From positions 4,774,001-4,838,000 of the forward strand of contig JAGUCH010000001.1 of the NCBI GenBank assembly GCA_019096065.1: 64,000 nucleotides of DNA. Reading direction: 5' to 3'. The notes beneath the pieces are model-generated. The model was not told where the DNA came from. It did no database searches and saw only the letters and a program-made list of their open reading frames with translations. Below are positions 1-11,600 of the stretch, piece after piece. The stretch comes from Paracyclopina nana (lineage: Eukaryota > Arthropoda > Copepoda > Cyclopoida > Cyclopettidae). The stretch's first letter is position 1, and each line of letters opens with the position of its first letter. Position numbers and translations under genes: made by a program.

Positions 1-43
1 CACCTCAGCCGGTCTAGATCGGTCAGTCATTCCTGGAACGCCC

Positions 44-3000
44 ATGCCCGCGGGCTCACGGACGAATGCTGAGCCGTTAGACTCCGGAGCCATGCTCCCC
101 CCTGGGAGGTCGTTGTATCGGACCCCACCAGGGCAATCTGGCTTTCTTGTGCCACCCTACCCACCGCCAAGCGGTGGAGCAGCCGGATTTTCGAATAATC
201 CCCCACATTCGACTCCTGCTACCATTGGGATGCATGCTGCAACGAATCAGCCACCACCGGACGGCCCACCGGACGCTACCGGCGGCGATTCGACCCTGAG
301 ACCAAACGTTGGAGGAACGGCCATGCCGTCTTCTCAGGAGGAAGATGCTCGCTCTACGTCCTCTGTTGGAATTCGATCTCGCTCCCACAGCCTCGCTGAA
401 GGCACCAAGAGGCGAGCTACTGGAGCCAAGAAGAAGGGCACTGCTACTTCTGGCGGAGGAGAATATCAACCCAAAGGCACAAAAACCAGGCCCAACTCCG
501 CCAAAAGGACCCCAAGACAACTTGAGGACATGAGGACAGCCGAAGTTGATGCTATGAAGCACACTGAGTCACTGCAGCAATTGTTTGACCTCACCAAACC
601 ATTCATCAAGCGTCATCGGGCTGCTTTCCTGGAAAAAACCGAGCAAGTCTCAAAAGCTCAGGCAAATGAGGTGAAACAACATCTTAAGTATTATCTCAAA
701 GAGTTCGATAGGCTGCAAGGACTTTATGACTCTGCTGTCGCTGGAGCACAGCTTCAGGCTTCTAGGGAGCTGAAGGCGGAATTTGGGAAGTGCTACAGCC
801 AGTGCCAGGCACTGCTCTACGCTGCTGACGAGTTTCTTCGCGTGCTCGCATCTGGACAAAGGCCGCGAGGTCAGCCGCATGGCGGAGCAGCCTCTGGACA
901 AAATCCTCCGGTCTCCAAGTCTCGGTCAACTGAACTATTGCCATCTGACTCCGACGCAAGCGCCATGGGCGAGTTGGCTCGTGTCGAGGTCAACGAGGCC
1001 ACTGGAGGTTGCCGAGTGGCCATGCCAACTGGTGATATCTATGATTTGACAGCTGAAGAAGTCGCTCAGCAAGGAACGGCAGACTGGCTCAACCGACAAC
1101 TGCAGGTGAGGGCCGGAACCTTGATCCCACCTGTCTCAGCTGCCGCGGCTCCCGCAAATCTCAATGTTGACGGCATTTCGCCACGCGAAGCGCCCATCGG
1201 GGTAATTGGCACGTCAACTGCAAACGTCAATGTCGGCACAAATGCAGCTGTCAATGCAGCAGCCACAAACTCACCCATCACTGCCAATACTGCGAATCTC
1301 ATCACCCTTGGGGTGAACTATGGATCGGCTGTCACCTTTTTGAGAAGCACTCTCACCGAAGTACTCGAAGATCTCGAAGAAGGGCCCACTGGAACGGCCT
1401 GGACCCAGATGCAGCACCTGTTATCCACAGCCGAGAGTCAGTTTAGCAAGGCAAGAGATGATCTCCTTGCTGGTGGAGGTGAAGTGTCTGAAAGAGATCG
1501 ACAACTGCAGACCAGAACCGAGAGAGCTTTGGAGGACATTAATGTGGGAATTCGACGAAGCTACGAAGATGGCACTCTGATTCCTCCTCCAGGTTACGTC
1601 TCCAGCACCTCGGTGAGTAATACTCTACCCCATCAGGCCATGCCTGTCACCACCTCTGTGCCCCCGCCAAATTTGAACGAGCCCCCACCGTTCTTGGGCC
1701 AACCTCTAGGGCAAAAAAGGGGACAAGTGGTCAACAATGTTTATCAGCGCAATGCGCATCAGCCCCCTCCTCTTCAATCCCACTCCACGGCCCCGCCCCC
1801 ACAGCGGGACTACACTCGTGACCTGCCATGGATGCAATCAAGTGGAGGCTCAGGACCAGGCCAAGTCCAAGGAGAGCAAAGAAGAGTGGGTAGCGGCACT
1901 CAAGTGACCCATGCGCATGGCGCACCCATCTTATCCGGATCGACCGCAAGTGGAGGACTGCACCGGCCTCAAGACTTGCCACCATCACTAGATTCTTGGC
2001 GTCGAGTCAATCCTGGAGCAAGCTTTCAGTATCCCGGAATCTCACGCCCAGTTGGCAATCAAGTGGTCCATCCTCAGGTTCACGGTCAAGGACCTGCCAT
2101 GCAGGGATCCTCAACAAATCCGGGCTGGAACCAAAATTATCCAACCCCATTTGTGCCTCCTCCACGGGCCCCAGGCTGGAATCATCAACAACCCTCTGGT
2201 GGTAATCCTAACCATGGATTCGTGCCACAAGTTCGTCATTCAGGACCTTCTTACATTCCACCCGCGGCTCCGCAACCGCAGCCACCACATGATGTTCCTC
2301 AGCTGGCCAATGTGCCCGGGTTTGGCACCTATATGGCTCCGCACCTTTACCAGAACTTGGTCGTCAACCACCCTAGCCTCGCAGCTCGCTTTGGAGCCAA
2401 GCTACCTGCTGTCAACCTCGCTAAGTTCACAGGTGAAGACATTTCCACATTTGTGACTTTTAGGGATCAGTTTAGAGCCTTGGTTCATGAGAACCCCGCC
2501 AGTTCCTGGCCTGAAAAGTTCAACAGGCTCATGGATCTCACCCGAGGAGGCCCAGCAGGAGACTTCGTGGCTAGCCAGCCTCAAACCGAAGAAAGTTACC
2601 TGATGTGCCTTGAAGTTCTTCAAAATGATTACGGATGCCCTAAGCTACAGATGGATTGTCTCATCCAGAAGATGACCAACATGACTCCATTGGATTATCT
2701 GAGCTCCACCAGTGTCATGGCAGCCAAGCTGCTGGTCGCCAACATCTACCGCCATGTCAGAAGTCATTGGGGTCACCCAAGTCTGAATGTGCCCATGGAT
2801 TTGCATGACTCCTACATATTCAGGACCCTGCCAATGACACTCGCCACGCGAGATGACATCGACCGCTATCTGAGTTCTAGAGGAGATGGCGCACTTACCT
2901 ATATGACGAGTGAATTGTTCGACCAGTGGTGCAACCGGAGACTCAGCATCCTCAGGTCTCACTCCATTGCCAACCCTGCCATCCAGCCTGCCAGACCTCG

Positions 3001-6000
3001 CGCCAAAGCTGCTGTGAATCAGTTCGAGACTTATTCTCCATATCCACAGCATCTCCAGACCGAACCTGTGCACCATTTCCAAGTGTCCTGCCATGCAGAC
3101 GACAATGAGGATCTTCCACCCAAAGACGAAGAAACTGAGGAGGAGGTTATAATTCCGCAATGCGGAGGTGAGTCATTTGTTGTTCTTACCGTTACCAAAA
3201 CCGATCAAAAGTATTTTACGAAATGTCCGGAATGCGGTTCTGCTGAACATCGATTTTATAATTGTCCGAGTATTCTGGCTATGACTCCGCGTGGCCAAGC
3301 CGTGAAGTGTTTCAAGTTCAAAGCCTGTCTGCGATGCATGGCTGGAATGCACACCACCAAGGAGTGCATTCGAAACTGGAAATGCGATAAGTGTCAGTCA
3401 GAAAGTCACCACACCCGGTTGCATGGAGCTTGGGATCACAAGGACAAACCTGATGCCAATGAACCTTCCACGCCCTCGCCACCTCCACGGGGGGACTCTG
3501 GTGGCAATGCCACGGCGAGTCTGGAAAAAGCTGTCTCTTCATTGACCCAGGTCATACAGCAATCCGGACTAGCTGCCCGGACCAGCAATGCTGGAGACCA
3601 AACCATCGATCCCCTGAAGGAAGAACTCGGAGCTCCCAAGAACAATGGAGCTAACTTCATGCATTTCACCTCTCTGCCCCTGAATCGACCCAATGATGAA
3701 CAGAGCCAGTTCCTTTCTGATGACGATGAAGATGATGTGGCCAACACTGATTCCCCTCCTGGTAGCATTGCTGACAGTGAAACTTTCCGCGAAGAAGTAG
3801 CAGGACCACTTACTCGTCAACACGATCTGAGTCTGCTGGCTAGTGACCCTGCCATCCTCGAGGCCAGACTGTCCACCAGAGGCTGCTCGCCAGTTCCTGG
3901 GACGTCGCTAGCAGTCGAGCCTCCCTCCACCATGAGAGTCACATCCGATGGTCGATCAGTGGTGCAAGCGCATGGCGCATCACCCAAACATGAAGGACGG
4001 AGAGATCTACTCAGTTTCTGTGTGGTGCCCATTTTGGTCGCCAATCCTAAGCGGCCTGACACCTACATCAAAGTGAATGCCTTCCTGGATACTGGTGCTC
4101 AGCTCTCCATGATCTCAGCTTCACTTTCGAAAAAGTTGGACCTGGACGGAGTTTCCGATGATCAAGTCCTGAAAATGATCGCCACCACCGTCAACGTCAT
4201 CAGCGATGCTGTGACTCTACGCGTCAAACCCCTGACGGGGGGACCACATCAGGATCTCTCACTCCACACTATTCATGATCTACCATCTTCTGTATCGGTG
4301 CCTCCGCTTGAACGACTGAAAAAGAAATTTGAGTATTTGAAGCACCTGAATCTCCCAACCTATGCGTCACCACCCTGCCCAGACCTGCTCATTGGTATCG
4401 ATTATTACAATCTCATTTTGCCGGATAAGATTGTCCACAAAAAAGAGGGCGAGCCATACGTCTACGATTGTCCTCTCGGTCGTGTCGTGACGTATTACAC
4501 CCCTGAGCAAGTCAAGATGGCCTCCCATTATGGGGTAATGATGGGAACCGTGGGATTGCCTCGTTCTGATCAGGAACATCCGGATGAACCACCCTCGCAG
4601 CCACCGCAATGCGGCAACTGCTTTGGACGAGATATCCCTCCTCCTTCTGAGTTGCTGAAAGCACTCTGGGAGGCTGATTTTCCCACCAACAAACTCTCAC
4701 CTAGAGCCATGCTCAGCATCAATGACAAGCGAGCTCTTGACATCCTCACTCAAACCATCAGCCAACTTGACAACAAGGATTATCAGATGAGTCCAATGTG
4801 GGCAGAATACGAACCCAACTTCACTTGTAACCGCCTTGCGGTTCTTCGATCCACCGCCGCTGTGGAGCGGAGGCTTCGATTATTTGATCTGCCAACTTAT
4901 GAGAAGGCCACTCAAGAGCTCAAAGATTGGCTTGAGTTGGGCTTCATTCGCGAATTGGACCCCGAGATCGACGACATCAATGACTGCTATTACTTGGACT
5001 GGCTGCTGGTCGAGCGACGCGACAAGCCTTCAATGCCAGTTCGGGTGGTCTTCGATGGCTCAAGGAAACACAATGGGAAGAGTCTCAATGATGCCCTCTT
5101 ACCTGGACCGAAGCTACAGAAAGACGTTTTTGACATCCTTGTTGGAGCTCGTGAAAAACCCATCATCATCGTCACTGATATCAGTAAGATGTTTTTGCGA
5201 TTTAAGCTCGACCCCGCTTCCCGAAAATTTCATCGCTTTGTTTGGAACGGCGTGCATTACGAAGCTAATTCTGTGGTCTTCGGCACGACCAGCGCACCTT
5301 GCATGGCAAGTTTTGCGGTGAAGCACCACATCTCAAAATATCAGGAATCACATCCCTTGGGATTCAAGGTCCTTGACACTGCGCTCTATGTTGACGACGT
5401 TTTTGCCTCGGTGGAGAACATTGCCGAAGGAAAAGAAACTGTCAGGCAAATCATGGAACTTGGGGAGTTGGGAAATATGCCATTTCGAAAATGGGGCAGC
5501 AATGCTGCTCCAGTTCTCGAAGACGTCAATGAGGACTTGAGATTGCCTGGTTTCGCGGTCTCCTCTGAAAATGCTGATACGACGAAAGCGCTCGGCATGT
5601 ACATCGATTGCGAAGGCGATCAAATCGTGTATCAGCCACCAAACACTGAGTTCATGCGCAATGCGCCAGTGACACTTCGTCTTATGTGCCAGTTCGTGCC
5701 AAGGCTCTTTGACCCTCTGGGATTAATGGCACCTCTCATCATCAGAGGCAGACTTCTCATTCAACGCGTCAATGTTCTTCGCACCCTATATAGCATCGAC
5801 TGGGACACAGCCCTGGAAATGCTGGACTCAAGAGAAATCGACCTCATTCTACAAGACTGGCATCAATATGTCAAGGAAGTCGATCAAGTCGAACTTGTTC
5901 GCATTCCTCGCGCCATGCGCTCTCGACCGGCTGCACACATCTCGCTGCACATTTTCTCCGATGCGAGCGAGGTCGCAAAAGGAGCCTGTGCATATGTTCG

Positions 6001-8347
6001 TGTCTTGTACGAAGATGGAGTGTATGATTGCACTCTGCTTGCCTCTCGAATGAAGGTAGCTTCCATCTCTTCCACCCGATCGATGCCCGAAATGGAATTG
6101 GAAGGTTGCGTTATTGGAGCTGAACTCTGCGAAGATCTGGTCAATGTACTAGGTCGACTGGATGAGGTGCATTTGTGGACTGATTCACAGTGCACTCTCA
6201 CATGGATCAGTAAACCATCCACTCTATGGAAAAAGTGGGTTGGACGCCGTGTCACTGCTATTGTGGAGAAAACAATCAACCACCGATGGCATCACGTTCC
6301 AGGGAAGATGAATCCTGCGGATTTAGTTTCACGTGGACTCAGCATTGCTGAGTTGGCAGATTCAGACCTATGGATCCATGGACCCAGGTTTCTGAGGGGA
6401 CCGGAAAACAAGTTCCCCAAATGGGTCCCCAATGTCACCGATGACGAACGAGCTGCCTTGGAAAGATACGAGCGAACTGGAGAAGGGGGAAGAAAAGCCA
6501 GGAAAGTCAAGCTTAAAGAACTTCTCGTGGCTCAATTCACAAGAATGGGAGGTTATCAAGTCCCTGAACATCTGCGTGCTTCCGCCGAGACTCGAGCAAA
6601 ATGGCATTACATGAGGTACACGACCTGCCACGTTGACTTGCCTAAGCTAAATTCATGGGAGCGAGCTGTGCGAGCTCTGTGCTATGCACGGAGATGGGCC
6701 CTGATGATTCGATATTGCTCTGACGCTGTCACCCAAGACGACATCACCCCCGAAGAATATGCCTTCGCAGAAAATAGCATTGCTATTTGGCTGCAACAAA
6801 AAGAATATGCTCGTGAGCTTGATTATTTCTTTGTCCACAACATGTGGCCCAGGGGAAGTCGATTGGCAAAGATCGATCCAGTGCTATACTCGCAAGGCGA
6901 GCTACGCACAAAAGGACGCCTGGATTCCACTCCAGTTCAGTGGATCGGACGCCGTCAGCTCATAATTCCAGGTGAAGGTCGGAGGCTGGTTCTCGAGGAT
7001 TTTCATCGAAAATTGGGGCATGGCCTCGGCAGGCTTAGGTATTTGAGCGAGGCTCAACTTAAGTTTTGCATTCCCGGTGGTAAGCGCATTATGACTGATA
7101 TATTAAATAGCTGCGCGATGTGTGCCAGGCACAAACTCGTGGCATTGCCACCCCACATGGGACAGCTTCCACCCCACGCAGTTCCTCTGACTGAATTTTT
7201 GCCTTTTCGCTACACATCATTCGATATGTGCGGCCCCTTCATCACCAACTTCAACCGCAGCGAGTACAAGATGTATGTGATCATTTTTATTTGCATGCAC
7301 TCGAAAGCAATTCATTGCGAAGAGGTCTATGATATGACCTCTGCCTCCTTGATGAGGGCTCTGGAGATGTTTGTCGCAAGAAGAGGCTGTCCACACACCC
7401 TGAGGAGCGACAATGGAAGCAATTTCATTGGTGTCCGAGAAGACATTCGAGTCAACCCACAGTACAAGGAGATGCTCGAAAAACTACAAGTGGTCAACTG
7501 GGATGAGTTGCGACAGTTTGCCGGCAAAATTGGCGTTGTCAATTGGACGCTTTCACCGCCTTTCTCCCCGAACTTCAATGGTTTATCGGAGGCCGCTGTC
7601 AAGATATTCAAGAAAGCCTTGTATCGCCAGTTTGGGGGGACCACTGTCACCAACCTGGAGGACTTCAGATATTGTGTCATCAAGTCCGAGGGCTTTATTA
7701 ACGGAAGGCCAATTGGAGAGCTTGAGGGACATTTCCTCACTCCCAATCATTTTCTGACCCGTGGACCTCCAGGCGATGTTGTACCCGTGATAGATCCAGA
7801 AGCTCTTACTTCCCTTGAAAAAAGGTATCACCTTATTGAATCTGCATTGCAGGCACTTTGGGAATATTGGTCTCGAGAGCTAGTTGAACACATCCGAAAA
7901 ATGCCAATTTGGCAACATCATCGCAAGACTCTGTCGCATGGCGACGTGGTAGCCGTGCTGGAGAGGCCTCAGTTCCATCGCAGGTACTGCTGGCCACTTG
8001 GCATCATTCACAAGGCCATTCGTGACCAAGATGGCGAGTGCCGAAGAGCAATCGTAAAAATGGTCCCCACTGGAGAAAATGAGCCCGTGTATTATGAAAA
8101 ATCTACTCGTTATCTCATCCCGCTGAATGTGTTCAAGGACTCGGATGAATTCATGGTCTACAATAAGGCCGGAGAAGATGACGAGCAACCAAACCTCGAA
8201 CACCTGCGTCTTCAACATGACCTGGAAGATTCAAGGCCAGAGCTCGGACGGTATTATCAAAACCTTACAATGTTCTCAAGAAAAGGCGAAGAAGACTGCC
8301 CATTGCCAATTACCTCCAATCGCACCGTGAGGAAAGGGCAACTGTAA
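44..8347 (+). CDS. BEL/Pao Gag-Pol polyprotein
   Basis: Polyprotein of 2,767 residues from the first ATG; the frame is open to base 2, so the true start may lie outside. Order: Pro/Gln-rich N-terminus with a charged, coiled-coil-like stretch (about 165-270); DUF1759-type Gag region (about 765-900); three zinc knuckles (1,061-1,127), two CX2CX4HX4C and one CX2CX4HX4H; aspartic protease with DTGA at 1,349; reverse transcriptase with YVDD at 1,782-1,785; Pao A17 linker; RNase H with FSDAS near 1,973 and TDSQ near 2,047; integrase HHCC zinc region (about 2,320-2,360); integrase core with D2394, D2456 and E2516; DUF5641-type C-terminus (about 2,620-2,710). It makes particles, cDNA and integrates it. 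All catalytic residues I looked for are present, so it is probably intact. Family assignment is firm; exact domain borders are by eye. Confidence 0.95.
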   Translation: MPAGSRTNAEPLDSGAMLPPGRSLYRTPPGQSGFLVPPYPPPSGGAAGFSNNPPHSTPATIGMHAATNQPPPDGPPDATGGDSTLRPNVGGTAMPSSQEEDARSTSSVGIRSRSHSLAEGTKRRATGAKKKGTATSGGGEYQPKGTKTRPNSAKRTPRQLEDMRTAEVDAMKHTESLQQLFDLTKPFIKRHRAAFLEKTEQVSKAQANEVKQHLKYYLKEFDRLQGLYDSAVAGAQLQASRELKAEFGKCYSQCQALLYAADEFLRVLASGQRPRGQPHGGAASGQNPPVSKSRSTELLPSDSDASAMGELARVEVNEATGGCRVAMPTGDIYDLTAEEVAQQGTADWLNRQLQVRAGTLIPPVSAAAAPANLNVDGISPREAPIGVIGTSTANVNVGTNAAVNAAATNSPITANTANLITLGVNYGSAVTFLRSTLTEVLEDLEEGPTGTAWTQMQHLLSTAESQFSKARDDLLAGGGEVSERDRQLQTRTERALEDINVGIRRSYEDGTLIPPPGYVSSTSVSNTLPHQAMPVTTSVPPPNLNEPPPFLGQPLGQKRGQVVNNVYQRNAHQPPPLQSHSTAPPPQRDYTRDLPWMQSSGGSGPGQVQGEQRRVGSGTQVTHAHGAPILSGSTASGGLHRPQDLPPSLDSWRRVNPGASFQYPGISRPVGNQVVHPQVHGQGPAMQGSSTNPGWNQNYPTPFVPPPRAPGWNHQQPSGGNPNHGFVPQVRHSGPSYIPPAAPQPQPPHDVPQLANVPGFGTYMAPHLYQNLVVNHPSLAARFGAKLPAVNLAKFTGEDISTFVTFRDQFRALVHENPASSWPEKFNRLMDLTRGGPAGDFVASQPQTEESYLMCLEVLQNDYGCPKLQMDCLIQKMTNMTPLDYLSSTSVMAAKLLVANIYRHVRSHWGHPSLNVPMDLHDSYIFRTLPMTLATRDDIDRYLSSRGDGALTYMTSELFDQWCNRRLSILRSHSIANPAIQPARPRAKAAVNQFETYSPYPQHLQTEPVHHFQVSCHADDNEDLPPKDEETEEEVIIPQCGGESFVVLTVTKTDQKYFTKCPECGSAEHRFYNCPSILAMTPRGQAVKCFKFKACLRCMAGMHTTKECIRNWKCDKCQSESHHTRLHGAWDHKDKPDANEPSTPSPPPRGDSGGNATASLEKAVSSLTQVIQQSGLAARTSNAGDQTIDPLKEELGAPKNNGANFMHFTSLPLNRPNDEQSQFLSDDDEDDVANTDSPPGSIADSETFREEVAGPLTRQHDLSLLASDPAILEARLSTRGCSPVPGTSLAVEPPSTMRVTSDGRSVVQAHGASPKHEGRRDLLSFCVVPILVANPKRPDTYIKVNAFLDTGAQLSMISASLSKKLDLDGVSDDQVLKMIATTVNVISDAVTLRVKPLTGGPHQDLSLHTIHDLPSSVSVPPLERLKKKFEYLKHLNLPTYASPPCPDLLIGIDYYNLILPDKIVHKKEGEPYVYDCPLGRVVTYYTPEQVKMASHYGVMMGTVGLPRSDQEHPDEPPSQPPQCGNCFGRDIPPPSELLKALWEADFPTNKLSPRAMLSINDKRALDILTQTISQLDNKDYQMSPMWAEYEPNFTCNRLAVLRSTAAVERRLRLFDLPTYEKATQELKDWLELGFIRELDPEIDDINDCYYLDWLLVERRDKPSMPVRVVFDGSRKHNGKSLNDALLPGPKLQKDVFDILVGAREKPIIIVTDISKMFLRFKLDPASRKFHRFVWNGVHYEANSVVFGTTSAPCMASFAVKHHISKYQESHPLGFKVLDTALYVDDVFASVENIAEGKETVRQIMELGELGNMPFRKWGSNAAPVLEDVNEDLRLPGFAVSSENADTTKALGMYIDCEGDQIVYQPPNTEFMRNAPVTLRLMCQFVPRLFDPLGLMAPLIIRGRLLIQRVNVLRTLYSIDWDTALEMLDSREIDLILQDWHQYVKEVDQVELVRIPRAMRSRPAAHISLHIFSDASEVAKGACAYVRVLYEDGVYDCTLLASRMKVASISSTRSMPEMELEGCVIGAELCEDLVNVLGRLDEVHLWTDSQCTLTWISKPSTLWKKWVGRRVTAIVEKTINHRWHHVPGKMNPADLVSRGLSIAELADSDLWIHGPRFLRGPENKFPKWVPNVTDDERAALERYERTGEGGRKARKVKLKELLVAQFTRMGGYQVPEHLRASAETRAKWHYMRYTTCHVDLPKLNSWERAVRALCYARRWALMIRYCSDAVTQDDITPEEYAFAENSIAIWLQQKEYARELDYFFVHNMWPRGSRLAKIDPVLYSQGELRTKGRLDSTPVQWIGRRQLIIPGEGRRLVLEDFHRKLGHGLGRLRYLSEAQLKFCIPGGKRIMTDILNSCAMCARHKLVALPPHMGQLPPHAVPLTEFLPFRYTSFDMCGPFITNFNRSEYKMYVIIFICMHSKAIHCEEVYDMTSASLMRALEMFVARRGCPHTLRSDNGSNFIGVREDIRVNPQYKEMLEKLQVVNWDELRQFAGKIGVVNWTLSPPFSPNFNGLSEAAVKIFKKALYRQFGGTTVTNLEDFRYCVIKSEGFINGRPIGELEGHFLTPNHFLTRGPPGDVVPVIDPEALTSLEKRYHLIESALQALWEYWSRELVEHIRKMPIWQHHRKTLSHGDVVAVLERPQFHRRYCWPLGIIHKAIRDQDGECRRAIVKMVPTGENEPVYYEKSTRYLIPLNVFKDSDEFMVYNKAGEDDEQPNLEHLRLQHDLEDSRPELGRYYQNLTMFSRKGEEDCPLPITSNRTVRKGQL

Positions 8348-8658
8348 CCATAAAGGTAGTGCCCCCCTTTTCTTTTCTACGCCATGCGTACTTTTTCAGC
8401 GCAACGCGCTATAAAATTCTAGTCATATCAAAATTTTCCGTCCTTACAAAAAATTATGCCCGCGCATTGCGCCCAAAAAGTTCTTATGATCTTGTCACTT
8501 ACGGAGGTTGCGTGATTTTAGACGAGAAATTGCGCAATGCGCTGCGGCTGACGCGCTTCGTAGCACGCTCGGCTCAACTAGTTTTCAGCTGATTTCCGTT
8601 TCCATTTCTCAACACATTTCGTCGGTAAAAACGTTTTTCTCGTCGAACTTAGTGCATC
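8348..8658 (+). other. Spacer between the two retrotransposon ORFs
   Basis: About 310 bases with no convincing ORF. It holds four of the element's palindromes in a short space: TACGC-CAT-GCGTA (8,378-8,390), AGCGC-AAC-GCGCT (8,398-8,410), GCGC-ATT-GCGC (8,462-8,472) and GCGC-AAT-GCGC (8,532-8,542). It could carry a subgenomic promoter, splice acceptor or translation re-initiation signal for the second ORF, but none is recognisable. Confidence 0.6.
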
Positions 8659-11600
8659 ATGAGTGAATTAGTTCAAAATATTCTTGACGAAACCGTGCAG
8701 GAGGCTTCGGAAATTGCCGAGCCTCCAATCCAACCAGTGCCCCCACCAAATGAGGAGCCGGAGGTCGCCCCCGGGCCTCAACCCAAAATAGATTTGTCTG
8801 ACTACGATGAGCTCATGGATATGGCCACCACCTCGACTAGCAGCCATGCTGCAACAGGTAATAATGAGTCTAGCCATGCTACTCACGCTGCCGCTGAAAA
8901 CCACGGGTCTACGGAAGAAGAAATGGAGGTGGAGGATGATCGCTCCTCCCAAGGTGCGTTTCGATCTCCGCCTGGTCAAATAGGAGGACCTCCAAGCCAA
9001 GCCCCCAGCGAGGCTCCCAGTGAATCCGGAGTCAGCCTGCTGGGATCGGTGGATGGAGACGAGGCCATCATCATTCACGTCAATGAATATGAGCATCTCC
9101 TGGCCGAGTCGCCACGACCTGGAGAAAAGCAAGACGTAGCCATGCTCGATCTTTCCACTGTGAAGAAGATGGGCTCCGCATCTGATCGAGTTCAACCTAT
9201 GGAGGTCGCCACGACATCTTCGCCCGAGGTCATGCCACCACCACCTCCTCGGCCTCGCACCCGAATCACGGGACCCGACGGCGGCGATGGAGCAAGAGGT
9301 GAGGCCAGCGGCCGCGACCGTCATAGGACCTCCAAACATGGCCGACACTCTTCAGCACCAACATCACGAAATTCAACCTATCTGAAAATAAAACGCCCAG
9401 GCTCTCGTAGCTCTAGCTCCTCCACCACGTCGAGGTCGAGCTCACGAGCCTCGGTTCAATCTCGACTGGGGAGAGCTCGGTCATCTCCATCACTGATGCG
9501 ACTTCCAGGGCTTAAGGAAGACCCGTTTGACCACGTTTTCAAAAGCAGCACTTATATGAATCATTCTCATGCGTCGGAAGAAGACTCTAACAACCTCTCA
9601 TCTCTGTTTTCAGGACTCAACTTGCCATGCAAGTATGTGGAGCGCCGAGCAATGCTTGCCTCTCACATACGAGTCCTCCTTGATGCTCTTCAAGTCTCTG
9701 AGGTCGTCTTCGAGGACGAGGCCGTGGACATGAAGGGGGATCTGCTGCTTCGCAAATACTGCGATCCAAATGTCGCGTTTCTAGGCCACTCCCTCACGTA
9801 TGGTCCACACTCACCGGATGAAGATCCACGCGATGAGGCCACCAGGGCCGCAGCCGCTGCCCGTGCTGCCCGACAGGACCACACCCGCATTGCGGCCCTC
9901 TCTCAACAAAGGCCGCCCCTGTATGTCATGGGAGTTTGCCACAGCTACGCCATGGACACCTACGACTCCTACGAACTGGACTGCCTCTTCTCCAACCCGA
10001 GGGTGACGCCATTGAAGAGAAGCCCACTCGAGGGCGCTGACCTCGAGGCTGCAAAGAGGGCCTGGACCGCCCGCAAGAACTTTGCGAAGATCTTGGTGCT
10101 TGGCACTTTCGGTGAGGCTCCACCCACTGAAGATCAATGCCTTCAGCAGGTCCTGGCGCTGGGGCCCTCTGCCGCCCCTCATGCTGTGCCGGAATGGCTG
10201 CAGAGATATTGGTGGCACTTCAACTGCAACCCAGCCATCGCCAACCTCGCCGACCCTTTCGACAAACCCAGCCAACTGGCCACCGCATTGCGGGACTCGG
10301 GGCTCATGACGCCCGCCGTCAGGCCTCCACCACCCTCGGCCTCAGCCTACGAGGCCCCACCTTGCCCTCGAGTCAGAGCATTGCTCGAAGACCGCGAGGA
10401 CACTTCTTGCAGCCTTCTTGAGTGCGTCCTTCGCCGCTTTGAAGAGGGCCCACTGGATGCCATCGTCAGGGGCAAGGACGGGGAGCTGTGCTACTCCACA
10501 TACTTCTTGGAGGAGCTGGAGAAGCACGTCAAGATGCAGGAAGGGCCGTTGGACTGTCGACTCAACACTGGCAAGAGGAATGTGGTCGTGCTGGAAAACG
10601 ACGAGCAATGGTTGGCCATCAAGGCCAAGCTCCTCAGGCTTGGCTACTTCAGGGAAGCGAAGTACTTCAACCTTGTCTCCAGTCATCTCTACAGCTGGAC
10701 CGTGAAGGCGTTGGAGAAGGCAAAGATGGCGCTCAATGGGAAGCCAACAGAGGGCTGTTTTACAGTCCTGGCGGTTGGCAGCCTCAGCACCTTGCTCATA
10801 ATCCAGAGCAATTATGGAGGAGAAGGTGGAAATGGCGTGTTCAAGGGAGCAAAGATTCCCAAGGAAGTCGTCGAACTCCTCGAATCACCCGCCATGCGGG
10901 TGGCTGGATTCAACATCGACCAAGAAAAGAGGTACACCAACCTCGGCATCGACATCAGGGCCCGCTGCGACGTCAACACCATCAGCCTGCTCCTTTTTCC
11001 TCAGGCAGGAGTCAGGGCCGCGGAGATGAAGTCAAATGTGACTTATGTGGCTGAAAGGCTCAACACCGAAGGAGTTCCCGTGCAGAAGAGTGCCAAGCGT
11101 GTGAGCGACAAGCACGTCAACCCCCAAGGCCACCAAATCAGGTTCGAATACCAACGGGAAGAGGATGATCTCAGTCTTCCAACCAAGTCGTGGACAGCCA
11201 AACAACAGATGTATGTGTGGATGAACCACGCCCTCACCTTTGGGTCAATTCTTACCCTTGTGGGGCGTGGCCTAAAGCGTCATGGGTTTGGACCAAAATG
11301 TGACGCATTGCGTCACATTCATCTGGTCTTGGACAGGATTCGCAACCTCAAGACGTCGGGCCAGCTCAAGAAGACCGACGAGCACCTGAGGCCTTTCAAC
11401 AAGGTGGAGCCAAGTACCACCACCTCGCATGGCGAGGATGGTGTGTACGCTGAGTGGATGTGGCTGCTGGAAAGTGAATCTCCAGCCATCAACAGTGTCA
11501 GTGCCACCAGGAACTATTTTCGGAAGGGCAAGCCTTATGCGATTGACCTGCACCTTGTGTCGAAGGATTTGGCCTTGGCGTTCATGTCGATAGTGAGGAA

